64,000 nucleotides of DNA from Streptacidiphilus sp. ASG 303 (GCF_020991365.1 NZ_JAJLRA010000002.1:248001-312000), one strand, 5' to 3'. Shown: positions 31,681 to 41,411, numbered from the stretch's first letter. Program-made: numbers and translations. Notes: generated from the letters alone by a model not told the origin.

Positions 31681-32226
31681 TCAGGAGTTCAGCCACGCGT
31701 CCGCGGAGAGGCGGCTGCGCGGCCTCCACACGAGCCAGGCGGCCACCAGGAGCAGGCCGGTGTCGCGGAGGATCTCCTGGAGGTACCGGGTCTGCGAGGC
31801 GGCGACCTGGCCGCCGCCGCCGAAGCAGCCGCAGTCGATGGTCAGGCCGCGGGCCCAGACCGAGCCGATGCCGGCGATGAAGACCAGCAGCAGCGCGGCG
31901 GAGAGGACGGCCGCGGCCCGGACGCCGAGGCCGGCGAGGAGCAGCAGGGCCAGGGCCAGCTCCAGGAAGGGCAGGCCGTAGCCGACGGGCTTGACCAGGG
32001 CCTCCGGGAGCAGGCGGTAGGCGCGGACGGCCTGGGCGGCCTCGGCCGGATCGGCGACCTTGGCCAGGCCCGCCCAGGTCCACACGGCGGCCAGGGCGAG
32101 GCGCGCGGCGGTGGACGCCCACGCGGCACCGGGTCCGTCGAGGGCGCGCCGCAGCCGGCCCCCCGCCGGTGCCGGGCGCGTGGCGGCGGGGCCCCGGGCG
32201 AGCATGGCGTCCTGCGGTGCGGTCAT
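31681..32226 (-). CDS. MauE/DoxX-family redox-associated membrane protein
   Basis: A 181-aa membrane protein with four hydrophobic helices (about residues 42-58, 82-100, 104-124 and 152-168). The motif TIDCGCFGGGG (C132, C134) before the last helix is the MauE hallmark, suggesting thiol exchange with a thioredoxin-like partner, in the manner of DsbB or VKOR. Two DsbA-like genes flank it on the same strand. ATG 32226 is preceded by GGGGGA. MauE was named for methylamine dehydrogenase maturation, but no mau genes are here, so general disulfide chemistry is more likely. Confidence 0.85.
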   Translation of the reverse strand: MTAPQDAMLARGPAATRPAPAGGRLRRALDGPGAAWASTAARLALAAVWTWAGLAKVADPAEAAQAVRAYRLLPEALVKPVGYGLPFLELALALLLLAGLGVRAAAVLSAALLLVFIAGIGSVWARGLTIDCGCFGGGGQVAASQTRYLQEILRDTGLLLVAAWLVWRPRSRLSADAWLNS

Positions 32227-32313
32227 CGGTGGTCCCCCTCGGAGAGAGCGCGGCCCGGGTCGTCGCGGGCGTGGTGCGGTCGGGTGCGGCTGCTGCGGCT
32301 GCGGCGTCCGCTG

Positions 32314-32372
32314 CGGCGGTGGAGCGGTGGGACGGTGGGGCGGTGGAGCGGTCGGGCGGTCGGGCGGCCTGG
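32314..32372. repeat. Short GCGGTGG/GCGGTCG tandem repeats
   Basis: About six imperfect 8-9-bp units in the 283-bp gap upstream of the MauE gene. No promoter could be assigned; the rest of 32227-32509 shows nothing definite. Confidence 0.55.
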
Positions 32373-32509
32373 CGGGAGGGTGCCCGTCGTGGAACCTGCC
32401 ACGTGGGCACCGGCTCCCCCCAGGGCCGCAGGTCCCGATGTGCGGGGCCGTGGCGCACCGGCCCGGGGGGTGCGCTGCGGAGTGCGCCGCGGGCCGGCGG
32501 CGCGCGGGG

Positions 32510-33475
32510 TCAGCGGCGCGCCTGCGCCAGCAGGAAGGCCCGCAGCGCGCCGGGATCGCCGGCCAGGTCCGGCCGGGCCGCCAGGTCGACCGGCCGCCCG
32601 TTCACGACCATGCCGGGCGTGCCGTAGCCGGCGCGGCGGCCGTGGCGCTCGTACGCCCGCTGCGCCGCGGCCGCCCAGGGGGCGTACCGCCGGGTGCGCA
32701 CGGCCCGGTCGAAGGCGGGCCCGCGCAGGCCCGGCACCCGGGAGGCGAGGGCGAGGAGGCGGCCGACGGTGTAGCCGTCCTCCTGCTCGGGGGGCTGCTC
32801 CGCGTAGAGCAGGGCGTTGTAGAGCGGGAAGCCGCCGGCCGCCAGGGCGGCGCGGGCGGCGTTGGCCGCCCGGTGGGCGCCGTCGCCGGGGAGCCGCACG
32901 TCGAGGGAGGACTCCACGACACGGCGGACGAGGACGGTGCCGGCGGCGGCGAGCCGGGCCAGCACCGCGCCCTGAGCCTCCTCGAAGCGGCGGCAGTCGG
33001 GGCAGCGGTAGTCCTCGTACAGGGTGACGGTGACCGGGGCGCCGGCGCGGCCGACGTCGATCGCGGCCCCGTCGCGGTCCAGGCGGGCGGGCAGCGCCCG
33101 CAGGACGGCCGCGGCGGGCACGTCCGGCAGGCCGGGCCGGACGGCGGGGCTACCCTCGGCCGCGGCACCGGGCACGGCGCCCGCCAGGCCGGGGGCGGTG
33201 AGCCCGGGGGCGGTGAGCGGGGTGCCCGGGAGCGCCGGGGCGGTGAGCGGGGCGCCGGGCGGCCGGCCGGTGAGGGCGGCGCGCAGGGCGTCCTCGGCGC
33301 GGCTGGCGCGGACCTCGGAGACGGCGCGCGCCCGCAGCAGCGCCTCCGAGCGGCCCGTCGCCTCGGCGCCGCGGTGGGCCAGGGCCCGGCCGACGGCGGC
33401 CTCGCCTCCGACGGCGGCGACCAGGGCGGTGACCGCCACGACGGCTCGCAGGAGTCTGGGCTGGTACCGGGGCAC
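32510..33475 (-). CDS. DsbA-family thioredoxin-like exported protein (CPDC)
   Basis: A 321-aa second DsbA-like protein. An N-terminal anchor or signal (about residues 8-24) leads to a long linker containing TAP/PGL repeats (about 75-105). The thioredoxin-fold domain (about 140-315) has active site CPDC (C158, C161) in YEDYRCPDC, a helical insertion with AANAARAALAAGGF, and the cis-Pro loop YGTPGMVVNG. It is a diverged paralog of the CPAC protein at 30630: both share LYEDxRCP and YANQPPE/YAEQPPE. GTG 33475 has GAGAGG upstream. It is probably an oxidase or isomerase for exported proteins. Confidence 0.88.
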   Translation of the reverse strand: MPRYQPRLLRAVVAVTALVAAVGGEAAVGRALAHRGAEATGRSEALLRARAVSEVRASRAEDALRAALTGRPPGAPLTAPALPGTPLTAPGLTAPGLAGAVPGAAAEGSPAVRPGLPDVPAAAVLRALPARLDRDGAAIDVGRAGAPVTVTLYEDYRCPDCRRFEEAQGAVLARLAAAGTVLVRRVVESSLDVRLPGDGAHRAANAARAALAAGGFPLYNALLYAEQPPEQEDGYTVGRLLALASRVPGLRGPAFDRAVRTRRYAPWAAAAQRAYERHGRRAGYGTPGMVVNGRPVDLAARPDLAGDPGALRAFLLAQARR

Positions 33476-33710
33476 GGACGATCCTCTCGCTGACGTCTCG
33501 CCGGCAGGCCCCCGCGGGGATCGGGGCGGCGGCGCCCGGGGAGGGAGGGCGCCGCCGAACCTGCCGCAGGGTCAACGAACGGTCACGCACCGTGGTTGCG
33601 CGGCCGCCTCCCGGTCCACCCGTACGGGGGACCGGGAGGCGGGCCCGGACGGCCCCGACCGCCGGGGGCGCCGGAAATCCCGGGACACCCCGGGGCACCC
33701 CGGGACACGC

Positions 33711-33746
33711 GCACGGCCCGCCGCCCCGTGGGGCGGCGGGCCGTGC
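33711..33746 (-). terminator. Terminator after trpA
   Basis: Perfect 17-bp arms (33711-33727 and 33730-33746) 22 bases past the trpA stop; the innermost pairs probably open to form the loop. It ends the trp operon. The remainder of the 293-bp gap 33476-33768 shows only short CCCGGGACA-type repeats (about 33678-33710). Confidence 0.9.
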
Positions 33747-33768
33747 GGCGTGCGGCGTGCGTGCGGGC

Positions 33769-34605
33769 TCAGCGGCGGCGGACTCCGGCGGCCAGGTCGG
33801 CGGCGAGGGCGCGGACGGCGGCGAGGCCGGCCTCCTCGTCCTCCCCCGCGTCGAGCAGGCGCTGCACGAAGGCGGAGCCGACGATGACGCCGTCGGCGAA
33901 GGCCGCGACCTGCGCGGCCTGCTCGGCGGTGGAGACGCCGAGGCCGACGCAGACCGGCAGGTCGGTGGCGGCCTTGGTCCGCTTGACCAGGTCCTCGGCG
34001 AGGTGGCCGACCTGGTTGCGGGTGCCGGTGACGCCCATGACGGCGGCGGCGTAGACGAAGCCGCTGCCGGCGGCGGTGATCTGCGCGAGCCGGTCGTCGC
34101 GGCTGCTGGGGGCGACGACGAAGACGGTGTCCAGGCCGTGCTCGGCGGCGGCGGCCCGCCACTCCCCCGACTCCTCGACCGGCAGGTCGGGCAGGATGCA
34201 GCCCGCTCCCCCGGCGGCGGCCAGGTCGGCGGCGAACCGGGCGGCGCCGTAGTGGTCCACCGGGTTCCAGTACGTCATGACCAGGACGGGGGCGTCCACG
34301 GCCGCGGCGACCTCGCGGACGGTGCGCAGCACGTCGGCGATGCGGACGCCGCCGCGCAGGGCGATGTCGTCGGCGGTCTGGATGGTGGGGCCGTCGAGGA
34401 CCGGGTCGGAGTGCGGCAGGCCGATCTCGACGGCGTCGCAGCCGCCCTCGACCAGGGCGCGGGCGGCGCGGATGCCGCCCTCGACGGTGGGGAAGCCGGC
34501 GGGGAGGTAGCCGACGAGGGCGGCGCGGCCCTCGGCCCGGGCGGCGGCGAGGGCGGCGCTCAGGCGGGTGGGGGCGGCGGTGTTCGGGGTGGTGGTCACG
34601 GTCAC
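33769..34605 (-). CDS. trpA: Tryptophan synthase alpha chain
   Basis: A 278-aa TIM-barrel lyase that cleaves indole-3-glycerol phosphate and channels indole to TrpB. Visible signatures are [32 protein letters not shown] (catalytic Glu and Asp), [16 protein letters not shown], and the phosphate site [10 protein letters not shown] followed by [15 protein letters not shown] 34605 overlaps the trpB stop (GTGA); a second GTG two codons later is possible. It is the last gene of the trp cluster. The longer open frame running upstream is only an artefact of GC bias. Confidence 0.96.
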   Translation of the reverse strand: MTVTTTPNTAAPTRLSAALAAARAEGRAALVGYLPAGFPTVEGGIRAARALVEGGCDAVEIGLPHSDPVLDGPTIQTADDIALRGGVRIADVLRTVREVAAAVDAPVLVMTYWNPVDHYGAARFAADLAAAGGAGCILPDLPVEESGEWRAAAAEHGLDTVFVVAPSSRDDRLAQITAAGSGFVYAAAVMGVTGTRNQVGHLAEDLVKRTKAATDLPVCVGLGVSTAEQAAQVAAFADGVIVGSAFVQRLLDAGEDEEAGLAAVRALAADLAAGVRRR

Positions 34606-35888
34606 TTCCCTGCCTTCTCGTCGGCCTCGGTGGCGACGGCGCGGTCGGACGGGGCGCCGGGCTCGCGGCCCGGGTCGTCGAGCAGGCCGAAGTACTCGGC
34701 GGCGGTGTGCATGTCCTTGTCGCCGCGGCCGGAGAGGTTGACCAGGATGACGGCGTCGGGGCCGAGCTCGCGGCCCAGCTCCAGGGCGCCGGCCAGGGCG
34801 TGGGCGGACTCGATGGCCGGGATGATGCCCTCGGTGCGGGAGAGCTGGAGCAGCGCCTGCATGGCCTGGTCGTCGGTGACCGGGCGGTACTCGGCGCGGC
34901 CGGTGTCCTTCAGCCAGGAGTGCTCGGGGCCGATGCCGGGGTAGTCCAGGCCGGCGGAGATCGAGTGGCTCTCGACCGTCTGGCCGTCCTCGTCCTGGAG
35001 CATGTAGCTGCGGGCGCCGTGGAGGACGCCGGGGCTGCCCTTGGTGAGGGTGGCGGCGTGGCGGGAGGTGTCGACGCCCTCGCCCGCGGCCTCGCAGCCG
35101 ACCAGGCGGACCCCGGTGTCGGGGATGAACTCGTGGAAGATGCCCATGGCGTTGGAGCCGCCGCCGACGCAGGCGACGACGGCGTCGGGAAGGCGGCCGG
35201 TGCGCTCCAGGACCTGGGCGCGGGCCTCTTGGCCGATGACGCGGTGGAAGTCGCGGACCATCATCGGGAACGGGTGGGGTCCGGCGACGGTGCCGAAGAG
35301 GTAGTGGGTGGAGTCGACGTTGGCGACCCAGTCGCGGAACGCCTCGTTGATGGCGTCCTTGAGGGTGCGGCTGCCGGACTTCACGGCGACGACCTCGGCG
35401 CCCAGCATGCGCATGCGGGCGACGTTGAGGGCCTGGCGCTGCGTGTCGACCTCGCCCATGTAGACGGTGCAGTCGAGGCCGAAGAGGGCGCAGGCGGTGG
35501 CGGTGGCGACGCCGTGCTGGCCGGCGCCGGTCTCCGCGATGACGCGGGTCTTGCCCATGCGCCGGGTCAGCAGGGCCTGCCCGAGCACGTTGTTGATCTT
35601 GTGCGATCCGGTGTGGTTGAGGTCCTCGCGCTTGAGCAGGATGCGGGCGCCGCCCGCGAGCCCGGAGAAGCGGCGGACGTCGGTGAGCGCGCTGGGCCGG
35701 CCGGTGTAGTCCCGGTTCAGGGCCTCCAGCTCGGCGGCGAACGCCGGGTCGGCCTTGGCCTTCTCGTACTCCTCGGCGACCTGCTCGACGGCGGCGACCA
35801 GCGCCTCCGGGATGAAGCGGCCGCCGAAGCGCCCGAAGTAGCCGCGGGCGTCCGGAACCTGCGCTGCGGTGGAATGGTCCGTGGACAT
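34602..35888 (-). CDS. trpB: Tryptophan synthase beta chain
   Basis: A 428-aa PLP enzyme joining indole and serine to give tryptophan. The PLP lysine sits in [17 protein letters not shown], and the glycine-rich phosphate clamp is [27 protein letters not shown] is the substrate loop. ATG 35888 follows GGAGG, and the sequence before it (61 more open codons) is Pro-rich and noncoding in character. It lies 143 bp after trpM, a gap with GGTACCG-containing direct repeats (35939-35965 region) but no Trp-rich leader peptide. Confidence 0.97.
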   Translation of the reverse strand: MSTDHSTAAQVPDARGYFGRFGGRFIPEALVAAVEQVAEEYEKAKADPAFAAELEALNRDYTGRPSALTDVRRFSGLAGGARILLKREDLNHTGSHKINNVLGQALLTRRMGKTRVIAETGAGQHGVATATACALFGLDCTVYMGEVDTQRQALNVARMRMLGAEVVAVKSGSRTLKDAINEAFRDWVANVDSTHYLFGTVAGPHPFPMMVRDFHRVIGQEARAQVLERTGRLPDAVVACVGGGSNAMGIFHEFIPDTGVRLVGCEAAGEGVDTSRHAATLTKGSPGVLHGARSYMLQDEDGQTVESHSISAGLDYPGIGPEHSWLKDTGRAEYRPVTDDQAMQALLQLSRTEGIIPAIESAHALAGALELGRELGPDAVILVNLSGRGDKDMHTAAEYFGLLDDPGREPGAPSDRAVATEADEKAGK

Positions 35889-36031
35889 GACGGATCCCTC
35901 CGTGTCCTGTGGGTGGGCCGATGGCGGTGGCGGTACCGGCCGCGGTGCGGCGGTACCGGCGGCGTGCGGCCGGGGCGCCCGTGCGTCGGGCCCCTCCCCC
36001 TCCGGTCGGGGGTGCGCGGGGGCGCGGGCCC

Positions 36032-36199
36032 TCAGGCCCGGTGGTCCCGCTGCCGCGTCCGGCGGCGCCATCGGCGGCCCTGGACCTGGCCCGGCTCGCA
36101 GCCGATGACGTACCGCACGCGGCGGCCGCGGACGCGGCGCGCCGGGGCGCGGCAGCCGCGGGGGCGGCAGCCGGGTGCGTGGCGGGCGGAGAGGGACAT
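36032..36199 (-). CDS. trpM: TrpM, small protein of the trp operon
   Basis: A 55-aa, strongly basic protein (15-20 Arg) read directly from the sequence. The middle motif [14 protein letters not shown] is, as I recall it, the conserved core of TrpM (also called TrpX) in Streptomyces, where it lies between trpC and trpB just as here. Literature on S. coelicolor links TrpM to control of tryptophan synthesis and to development; the mechanism is unclear. ATG 36199 lies ten bases after the trpC stop with a weak GGGG-type ribosome site, so coupling to trpC is likely. C34 and the Arg-rich flanks are notable. Confidence 0.8.
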   Translation of the reverse strand: MSLSARHAPGCRPRGCRAPARRVRGRRVRYVIGCEPGQVQGRRWRRRTRQRDHRA

Positions 36200-36209
36200 G
36201 GGCTTCGGG

Positions 36210-37019
36210 TCAGCCCCGCCCGTGACGCAGGGCCGGGTGGGCGCCGGCCGCGACGAGGTCGGCGACGGCGGCCTTGGGGTCGCCGCCGGTGACCAGGGAC
36301 TCGCCGACGAGGACGGCGTCGGCGCCGTCGTTGGCGTAGGCGATGAGGTCGTGGGGGCCGCGCACGCCGGACTCGGCGACCTTGACGACGTGGTCCGGGA
36401 TGCTCGGGGCCACGTTCGCGAAGGTGTTGCGGTCGACCTCCAGGGTCTTGAGGTTGCGGGCGTTGACCCCGATGATGCGGGCCCCGGCGTCGACGGCGCG
36501 CGCGACCTCCTCCTCGTCGTGGACCTCGACCAGCGGGCTGAGCCCGATCGACTCGGCGCGCTCGATCAGCGACACCAGGGCGGGCTGGTCGAGGGCGGCG
36601 ACGATCAGCAGGGCGAGGTCGGCGCCGTGCGCCCGGGCCTCCCACAGCTGGTAGGAGCTGACGATGAAGTCCTTGCGCAGGACGGGGGTGTCCACGGCGG
36701 CGCGGACGGCGTCGAGGTCGGCGAGGGAGCCGCCGAAGCGGCGCTGCTCGGTGAGGACGCTGATGGCGGCGGCGCCGCCGGCCTCGTAGTCGCGGGCGAG
36801 CCCGGCGGGGTCGGCGATGGCGGCGAGGGCGCCCTTGGAGGGGCTGGAGCGCTTGACCTCGCAGATCACGCGGACGCCGTCGCCGCGGAGGGCGGCGACG
36901 CCGTCCTTGGCCTGCGGGGCGCGGGCGGCGCGGGCCTTGAGCTCGTCCAGGGAGACGCGGGCCTGGCGCTCGGCGAGGTCCTCGCGGACTCCGTCGATGA
37001 TCTCGTCGAGCACGCTCAC
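36210..37019 (-). CDS. trpC: Indole-3-glycerol phosphate synthase
   Basis: A 269-aa TIM barrel that closes the indole ring. It begins [20 protein letters not shown] and shows the catalytic region [13 protein letters not shown], then [31 protein letters not shown] and the phosphate site [13 protein letters not shown] 37019 has AAGGGG upstream. No trpF is fused or adjacent; PriA (44290-45018) probably supplies that step. It precedes trpM, trpB and trpA. Confidence 0.97.
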   Translation of the reverse strand: MSVLDEIIDGVREDLAERQARVSLDELKARAARAPQAKDGVAALRGDGVRVICEVKRSSPSKGALAAIADPAGLARDYEAGGAAAISVLTEQRRFGGSLADLDAVRAAVDTPVLRKDFIVSSYQLWEARAHGADLALLIVAALDQPALVSLIERAESIGLSPLVEVHDEEEVARAVDAGARIIGVNARNLKTLEVDRNTFANVAPSIPDHVVKVAESGVRGPHDLIAYANDGADAVLVGESLVTGGDPKAAVADLVAAGAHPALRHGRG

Positions 37020-37204
37020 GGGGGGCGCCCCTTCTCTCGGACGTACGGGTGGTCGCGGCCTGCGGGACGGGCGCGGGGATCGGGGATCCGCCGGGTCCGG
37101 GGCGCGGCCGGTCCTTCGATGGTATCGGCAGAGCGGCGCACAGCCCGCATCAGGACCGTCGCGGTCTCGCCGGTCGGACGCGCCGGGGCGGCCGTGCGGG
37201 CAGG

Positions 37205-37663
37205 TCAGGGCGCCAGCGAGGCCCCCGTGGGCAGGTTGCGGACGACGGTGAACGCGGCTGCCGCGGCGATCAGCAGGACGGCGTGGCGGCGGGTGGGGGC
37301 GGGCGCGCGGACCGGCCGTCCGGTGGCGGCCGCGGCGGTCCAGCGCAGCCACAGGAGGGCGGCGGCGGACAGGGCGAGGACCGCGAGCAGGTTGTCGTGG
37401 AGGGCCTCGGTGAGGTGGCCGTGGGTGAGGGCGTGGACGCAGCGCAGGCCGCCGCAGCCGGGGCACCACCAGCCGGTGGCCTGCAGGAAGGGGCAGACGG
37501 GGTAGCGGCCGGGGGCGTTCGGGTCGACCGCGGCGACGTAGAGCGTGGGGAGGGCGACCGCGACGAGGGCCGCCAGCGGGGCGGCCAGGCGGCGGGCGGC
37601 GGAGGGGCGGCCGGTGCGGCGGGGGCCGGGCCGGCGGGGGGTGGGGGCTGCCGGGGCGTTCAC
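37205..37663 (-). CDS. DUF2752 membrane protein
   Basis: A 152-aa protein with three hydrophobic helices and the DUF2752 hallmark [19 protein letters not shown] (first and last Cys about residues 57 and 75). The family's function is unknown; clustered cysteines next to membrane helices could bind metal or take part in redox. It is regularly found in Streptomyces trp clusters. GTG 37663 has no Shine-Dalgarno, but CAGAAT lies six bases upstream, so it may be leaderless. It lies 185 bp before trpC. Confidence 0.85.
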   Translation of the reverse strand: MNAPAAPTPRRPGPRRTGRPSAARRLAAPLAALVAVALPTLYVAAVDPNAPGRYPVCPFLQATGWWCPGCGGLRCVHALTHGHLTEALHDNLLAVLALSAAALLWLRWTAAAATGRPVRAPAPTRRHAVLLIAAAAAFTVVRNLPTGASLAP

Positions 37664-38038
37664 GCCACGATTCTGCCCCTGCCGGCGTCCGGCGGGAGGG
37701 ATGCGGGGCCCTGGGGGCCGGGAGTCGCCGGGACGGGGCGCGCGGGCGGGGGCCCGTCGCAGGGGCCGAGGGGGTGTGGGCCGCCGGGGGCGGCCGTCCG
37801 GGACTGGTGCGGGCGGGCTCCGTACGGGCGGGAGCCGTGCGGCCCGGACCGCCGACGGGCCGCCGGGCCGGGCGGACCGGGCGGGCGGTCGGGCGGACCG
37901 GGCGGGCGGTCGGGCGGACCGGGCGGGCGGTCGGGCGGACCGGGCGGGCGGTCGGGCGGACCGGGCGGGCGGCGGCCCCGGGCCGGCGGCCCGGGGCCGC
38001 CCGCTGCGGCGGGCCCGGTGCTGCGGGACCCGGGCGCG
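37664..38038. other. Intergenic region with 21-bp repeats
   Basis: A 375-bp gap between two minus-strand membrane-protein genes. Apart from the tandem repeat at 37870-37972 it holds G-rich low-complexity sequence and a possible -10 (CAGAAT, 37670-37675 minus strand). No gene is supported, although the repeats keep frames open on both strands. Confidence 0.6.
37870..37972. repeat. 21-bp perfect tandem repeat, 4.9 copies
   Basis: Four identical 21-bp copies (37870-37890, 37891-37911, 37912-37932, 37933-37953) plus the first 19 bases of a fifth. The unit consists of the words GGGCGGACC and GGGCGGGCGGTC. It is noncoding and uninterrupted by spacers, so it is not a CRISPR. Confidence 0.95.
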
Positions 38039-38248
38039 TCAGTGGCCGGAGGTCGCGGGCCGCTTGCCGAGGCCGGCCATCTGCATCGCCTTGCCGATCA
38101 CGGCCGAGGCCAGGGTCAGGGCGATGCCGACCCAGAAGAGCCACGGGGTGGCGGCCACGACGGCCATGCCCGCCACGATGAAGCCGATGAAGGCGATGAT
38201 GACGCCGGTCCATGCGGCGGGGGTGTGGCCGTGGGCTGATGCCGACAT
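38039..38248 (-). CDS. HGxxPAAW-family small membrane protein
   Basis: A 69-aa protein with the name-giving motif [10 protein letters not shown] near the N-terminus, two hydrophobic helices (about residues 16-33 and 37-55) and a short polar tail. The family is found in Streptomyces trp clusters and has no known function. ATG 38248 has a full AAGGAG site at ideal spacing, one of the best in the window, so it should be well translated. The open frame extends far upstream but without coding character. Confidence 0.9.
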   Translation of the reverse strand: MSASAHGHTPAAWTGVIIAFIGFIVAGMAVVAATPWLFWVGIALTLASAVIGKAMQMAGLGKRPATSGH

Positions 38249-38436
38249 TGCTGGTGCTCCTTGCTGCCGGTAGGGGCGGTGTCCGGCGCCCTGGAGCTGG
38301 TGCGGGGCGACGGACGGGTTCTCGCTGACATTCTCCCCGACCGCCGGGGGTGCGGCCGACCGGGGGTCGGCCGGGGCCCGGAGGGCGCCCACGGGGCGGG
38401 CGCGAGCCGTGCGGGGGCAGGGGCGGGGCCGCCGGT

Positions 38437-39159
38437 TCAGCGGGGGGCGGTGGGGTCCTCGCCGCGGTCCAGGGCGTTCCACAGGTCGGCGGGGGTGGCC
38501 TCGCGCCGGGGCGCGCGGGCCCGGCCGGCGGGTGCGTCGTACCGGCTGGACATCGAGGGCCAGTCCCGGCCCCGCAGCAGCGTCAGCAGCCCGGCGGCGC
38601 AGAGCAGGACGCCGCCGGCGACGGCGAGCCAGGGCCACGCGGTGTGGGTGACCCGGGTGGCGGAGGCGGCGGCCAGGGCGGTGCTGCGCGCGGCCTCGGC
38701 GTCGACGGCGGCGGTGTCCGCGGCGCCGAGGGCCGCCGCGACGGCGGCGCCGGCCCCGGCGAGGGCGACCAGCGCGCCGACCGCGAGGCGCCCGGCGCGG
38801 CGGACGGCGAGGACGGCCACGGCGGAGGCCAGGCCGACCAGGGCCAGCGCGCCGGGCACCCCGGAGACCTGGCGGCCGGTGACGGACAGGTGCGCCCGGC
38901 CGAGGCCGGCGGCGCTGCCCTCGGCCCAGGTGCGGCCGACGGCCCAGAGCACCAGCACCGCGCCCGCGAGGGTGAGCAGCAGCATCAGCGCGAGGCTGCG
39001 GCGGCCGCCGCGGACGGGGGCGGTGCCGGGGGTGCCGGCCCGGGCGGCGTCCGGGGCGTCCGGGGCGTCCGGGATGCCGGCGGGCCCGGCGTCAGGGGCG
39101 CCGGCACGGGCCCGGGTGCCGGGGGCGGCTGCGGCCTGGGGGTCGGGCGTGGCGTTCAC
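38437..39159 (-). CDS. Trp-operon-associated membrane protein (TIGR02234/Trp_oprn_chp)
   Basis: A 240-aa protein with about four membrane helices (roughly residues 57-77, 100-118, 124-146 and 176-194). A Pro/Ala/Asp-rich cytoplasmic N-terminus precedes [20 protein letters not shown], and the first extracytoplasmic loop has WAEGSAAGL and [18 protein letters not shown], which I associate with the actinobacterial Trp_oprn_chp family. Function is unknown. GTG 39159 lacks a Shine-Dalgarno; GACACT ends six bases upstream. It follows trpE on the same strand. Confidence 0.85.
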   Translation of the reverse strand: MNATPDPQAAAAPGTRARAGAPDAGPAGIPDAPDAPDAARAGTPGTAPVRGGRRSLALMLLLTLAGAVLVLWAVGRTWAEGSAAGLGRAHLSVTGRQVSGVPGALALVGLASAVAVLAVRRAGRLAVGALVALAGAGAAVAAALGAADTAAVDAEAARSTALAAASATRVTHTAWPWLAVAGGVLLCAAGLLTLLRGRDWPSMSSRYDAPAGRARAPRREATPADLWNALDRGEDPTAPR

Positions 39160-39233
39160 CGGTCCAGTGTCGCCCCTCTCCCGGCGGACCGGGCCACCGG
39201 GCCCCCGCGGGGCCGGCCGCCGGGGCCGGCACC

Positions 39234-39272
39234 GCAGGGGTTCGCAGGAGGTTCGCAGGGGTTCGCAGGGGG
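39234..39272. repeat. TTCGCAGG tandem repeats downstream of trpE
   Basis: Three to four imperfect 10-11-bp TTCGCAGGGG units in the 145-bp gap after trpE. No clear terminator hairpin is present there. Confidence 0.6.
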
Positions 39273-39304
39273 TCCGACGGGTTCGGAGGAGCGGTCCGGG
39301 GGGT

Positions 39305-40849
39305 TCAGCGGGGCGGGCGGAGGGTGGCGGCGGTGGCGACGGCCCGCAGGACCGCCGCGGCCTTGTTGCGGCACTCGGCGTCCTCGCTCGCCGGGTCGGA
39401 GTCGGCGACCACGCCCGCCCCGGCCTGCACGTAGGCGGTGCCGTCGCGCAGCAGGGCGGTGCGGATGGCGATGGCGGTGTCGGAGTCGCCGGCGAAGTCC
39501 AGGTAGCCGACGCAGCCGCCGTACAGGCCGCGCCGGGTGGGCTCCAGCTCCTCGATGATCTGCATGGCGCGGGGCTTGGGGGCGCCGGAGAGCGTGCCGG
39601 CGGGGAAGCAGGCGGTGAGCACGTCGAAGGCGGTGCGGCCGGGGGCGACGCGGCCGGTGACGGTGGAGACGATGTGCATGACGTGGCTGTACCGCTCGAC
39701 CGACATGAAGTCGACGACCTCGACGCTGCCCGGTTCGCAGACCCGGCCGAGGTCGTTGCGGCCGAGGTCGACGAGCATGAGGTGCTCGGCGCGCTCCTTG
39801 GGATCGGCGAGCAGCTCGGCGGCGAGGTCTGCATCCTCCTGCGGGGTGGCGCCGCGGTGGCGGGTGCCGGCGATGGGGTGCAGCACGGCCTGGCCGTCGG
39901 CGACCTTGACCAGGGCCTCCGGGCTGGAGCCGACGACGTCGAAGCCGCCCTCGGCGGCGCCGTCGGGGCCGGGGAAGCGGAAGAGGTACATGTACGGGCT
40001 GGGGTTGGTGGTCCGCAGCACCCGGTAGACGTCGAGGGCGCTCGCCGGGCAGGGCGCCTCGAACCGCTGGGAGGGGACGACCTGGAAGGCGTCGCCGGCC
40101 CGGATGTGCTCCTTGACGGCCTCCACCGCGCGGCGGAACGGCTCGCCGCCGAAGGGCGAGACGGCGTCGGCGGGGGCGGTGGGGGTGAGCACGGAGGCGT
40201 GGGTGTCGACCGGCCGGGCCAGGTCGGCGGTCATGGCGTCGAGGCGGGCGACGGCGTCGCGGTGGGCGGCGTCGACGCCCGAGGGCAGGCCGTCGTGGTT
40301 GACCGCGTTGGCGATGAGCAGCACCGTGCCGTCGGCGTGGTCGAGGACAGCCAGGTCGGTGGCGAGGAGCATGGTGAGCTCGGGGAGCCCCAGGTCGTCC
40401 GGCGTGAGGGAGGGGATCCGCTCCAGGCGGCGGACGACGTCGTACCCGAGGTAGCCGACCATGCCGCCGGTGAGCGGCGGCAGCTCGTCGGCGTCGTGGA
40501 GGTCGCGCGGGGTGTGAAGGGCGTCGACGGTGGCGCGCAGCACCTCCAGCGGGTCGCCGTCGAGGGGGATGCCGACGGGCGGGGTGCCGTGCCAGCGGGC
40601 GTTGCCGTCGGCGTCGGCGGTGAGGGCGGCGGCGCTGCGGACGCCGACGAAGGAGTAGCGGGACCACGAGCGGCCGTTCTCGGCCGACTCCAGCAGGAAG
40701 GTGCCGGGGCGTTCGGCGGCGAGCTTGCGGTACAGCCCGACGGGGGTGTCGCCGTCGGCGAGCAGGCGCCGCGTGACGGGGACGACCCGGCGGTCGGCGG
40801 CGAGCTTGCGGAAGGCGTCGAGGTCGGGGGTGACGGTGCCGGTGGCCAT
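39305..40849 (-). CDS. trpE: Anthranilate synthase component I
   Basis: A 514-aa chorismate-utilising enzyme, first step of tryptophan synthesis. The N-terminal feedback site includes [17 protein letters not shown]. The chorismate-binding domain has [53 protein letters not shown] and [14 protein letters not shown]. It needs a glutamine amidotransferase partner (TrpG), which is not encoded in this window. ATG 40849 has AGAGG upstream. The 93-bp gap to hisI shows no leader peptide with Trp codons. Confidence 0.96.
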   Translation of the reverse strand: MATGTVTPDLDAFRKLAADRRVVPVTRRLLADGDTPVGLYRKLAAERPGTFLLESAENGRSWSRYSFVGVRSAAALTADADGNARWHGTPPVGIPLDGDPLEVLRATVDALHTPRDLHDADELPPLTGGMVGYLGYDVVRRLERIPSLTPDDLGLPELTMLLATDLAVLDHADGTVLLIANAVNHDGLPSGVDAAHRDAVARLDAMTADLARPVDTHASVLTPTAPADAVSPFGGEPFRRAVEAVKEHIRAGDAFQVVPSQRFEAPCPASALDVYRVLRTTNPSPYMYLFRFPGPDGAAEGGFDVVGSSPEALVKVADGQAVLHPIAGTRHRGATPQEDADLAAELLADPKERAEHLMLVDLGRNDLGRVCEPGSVEVVDFMSVERYSHVMHIVSTVTGRVAPGRTAFDVLTACFPAGTLSGAPKPRAMQIIEELEPTRRGLYGGCVGYLDFAGDSDTAIAIRTALLRDGTAYVQAGAGVVADSDPASEDAECRNKAAAVLRAVATAATLRPPR

Positions 40850-40942
40850 GGGGGTGAACCTCTTCGTCGGCGGGTCGGGCCGGCGCCGGGAGCGGGCCCT
40901 GCGGGCCTGCCGGGGGCCGGTGCGGGGTGCTGGGGCCGGGGA

Positions 40943-41404
40943 CTACCGGGCGTCCGGCGCGGCGAGCGGCAGGACGTCGGCGTCGAAGCAGGTGCGGTCG
41001 CCGGTGTGGCAGGCGGCTCCGACCTGGTCGACGCGGACGAGCAGGGTGTCGCCGTCGCAGTCCAGGGCGACGGACTTCACGTGCTGCACGTGGCCGGAGG
41101 TGCCGCCCTTGACCCAGTACTCGCGGCGGCTGCGGCTCCAGTAGGTGCAGCGGCCGGTGGTGAGGGTGCGGTGCAGGGCCTCGTCGTCCATCCAGCCGAG
41201 CATGAGGACCTCGCCGGTGTCGTACTGCTGGGCGACGGCCGGGACGAGCCCGTCGGGGGTGCGCCGCAGGCGGGCGGCGACGGCGGGGTCGAGCGCGGTG
41301 CTGCCGGGGGCGGCGGGGCGGGCGGCGGCGGCCGTGCCGGGGGTGCTGGTGCCGGGGGTGCTGGTGCCGGACGGGCTGGTGCCGGACGGGCTGGTGCTGG
41401 ACAT
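40943..41404 (-). CDS. hisI: Phosphoribosyl-AMP cyclohydrolase
   Basis: A 153-aa zinc/magnesium enzyme, third step of histidine synthesis. The conserved core starts at about residue 38. It shows [35 protein letters not shown] (split here), then [17 protein letters not shown], and the metal ligands in [12 protein letters not shown]. The first 28 residues are Ser/Thr/Gly/Pro, encoded by a 15-bp tandem repeat. ATG 41404 was preferred over ATG 41413 because CACAAT ends seven bases upstream, fitting a leaderless start. It lies upstream of trpE, apart from the main his operon. Confidence 0.93.
   Translation of the reverse strand: MSSTSPSGTSPSGTSTPGTSTPGTAAAARPAAPGSTALDPAVAARLRRTPDGLVPAVAQQYDTGEVLMLGWMDDEALHRTLTTGRCTYWSRSRREYWVKGGTSGHVQHVKSVALDCDGDTLLVRVDQVGAACHTGDRTCFDADVLPLAAPDAR
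41336..41395. repeat. 15-bp in-frame tandem repeat in hisI
   Basis: Four 15-bp copies in two subtypes (41336-41350 and 41351-41365; 41366-41380 and 41381-41395). They encode five-residue Ser/Thr/Gly/Pro units in the nonconserved N-terminus of HisI. Confidence 0.9.
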
Positions 41405-41411
41405 GCCGCCC

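Noticed and set aside
35889-36031. Trp attenuator leader before trpB
   Set aside because: No short frame with consecutive Trp codons and no terminator/antiterminator pair was found; only GGTACCG direct repeats are present.
37870-37972. CRISPR array
   Set aside because: The 21-bp units are directly contiguous without spacers and no cas genes are near; the 28-bp array at 62998 likewise has no spacers.
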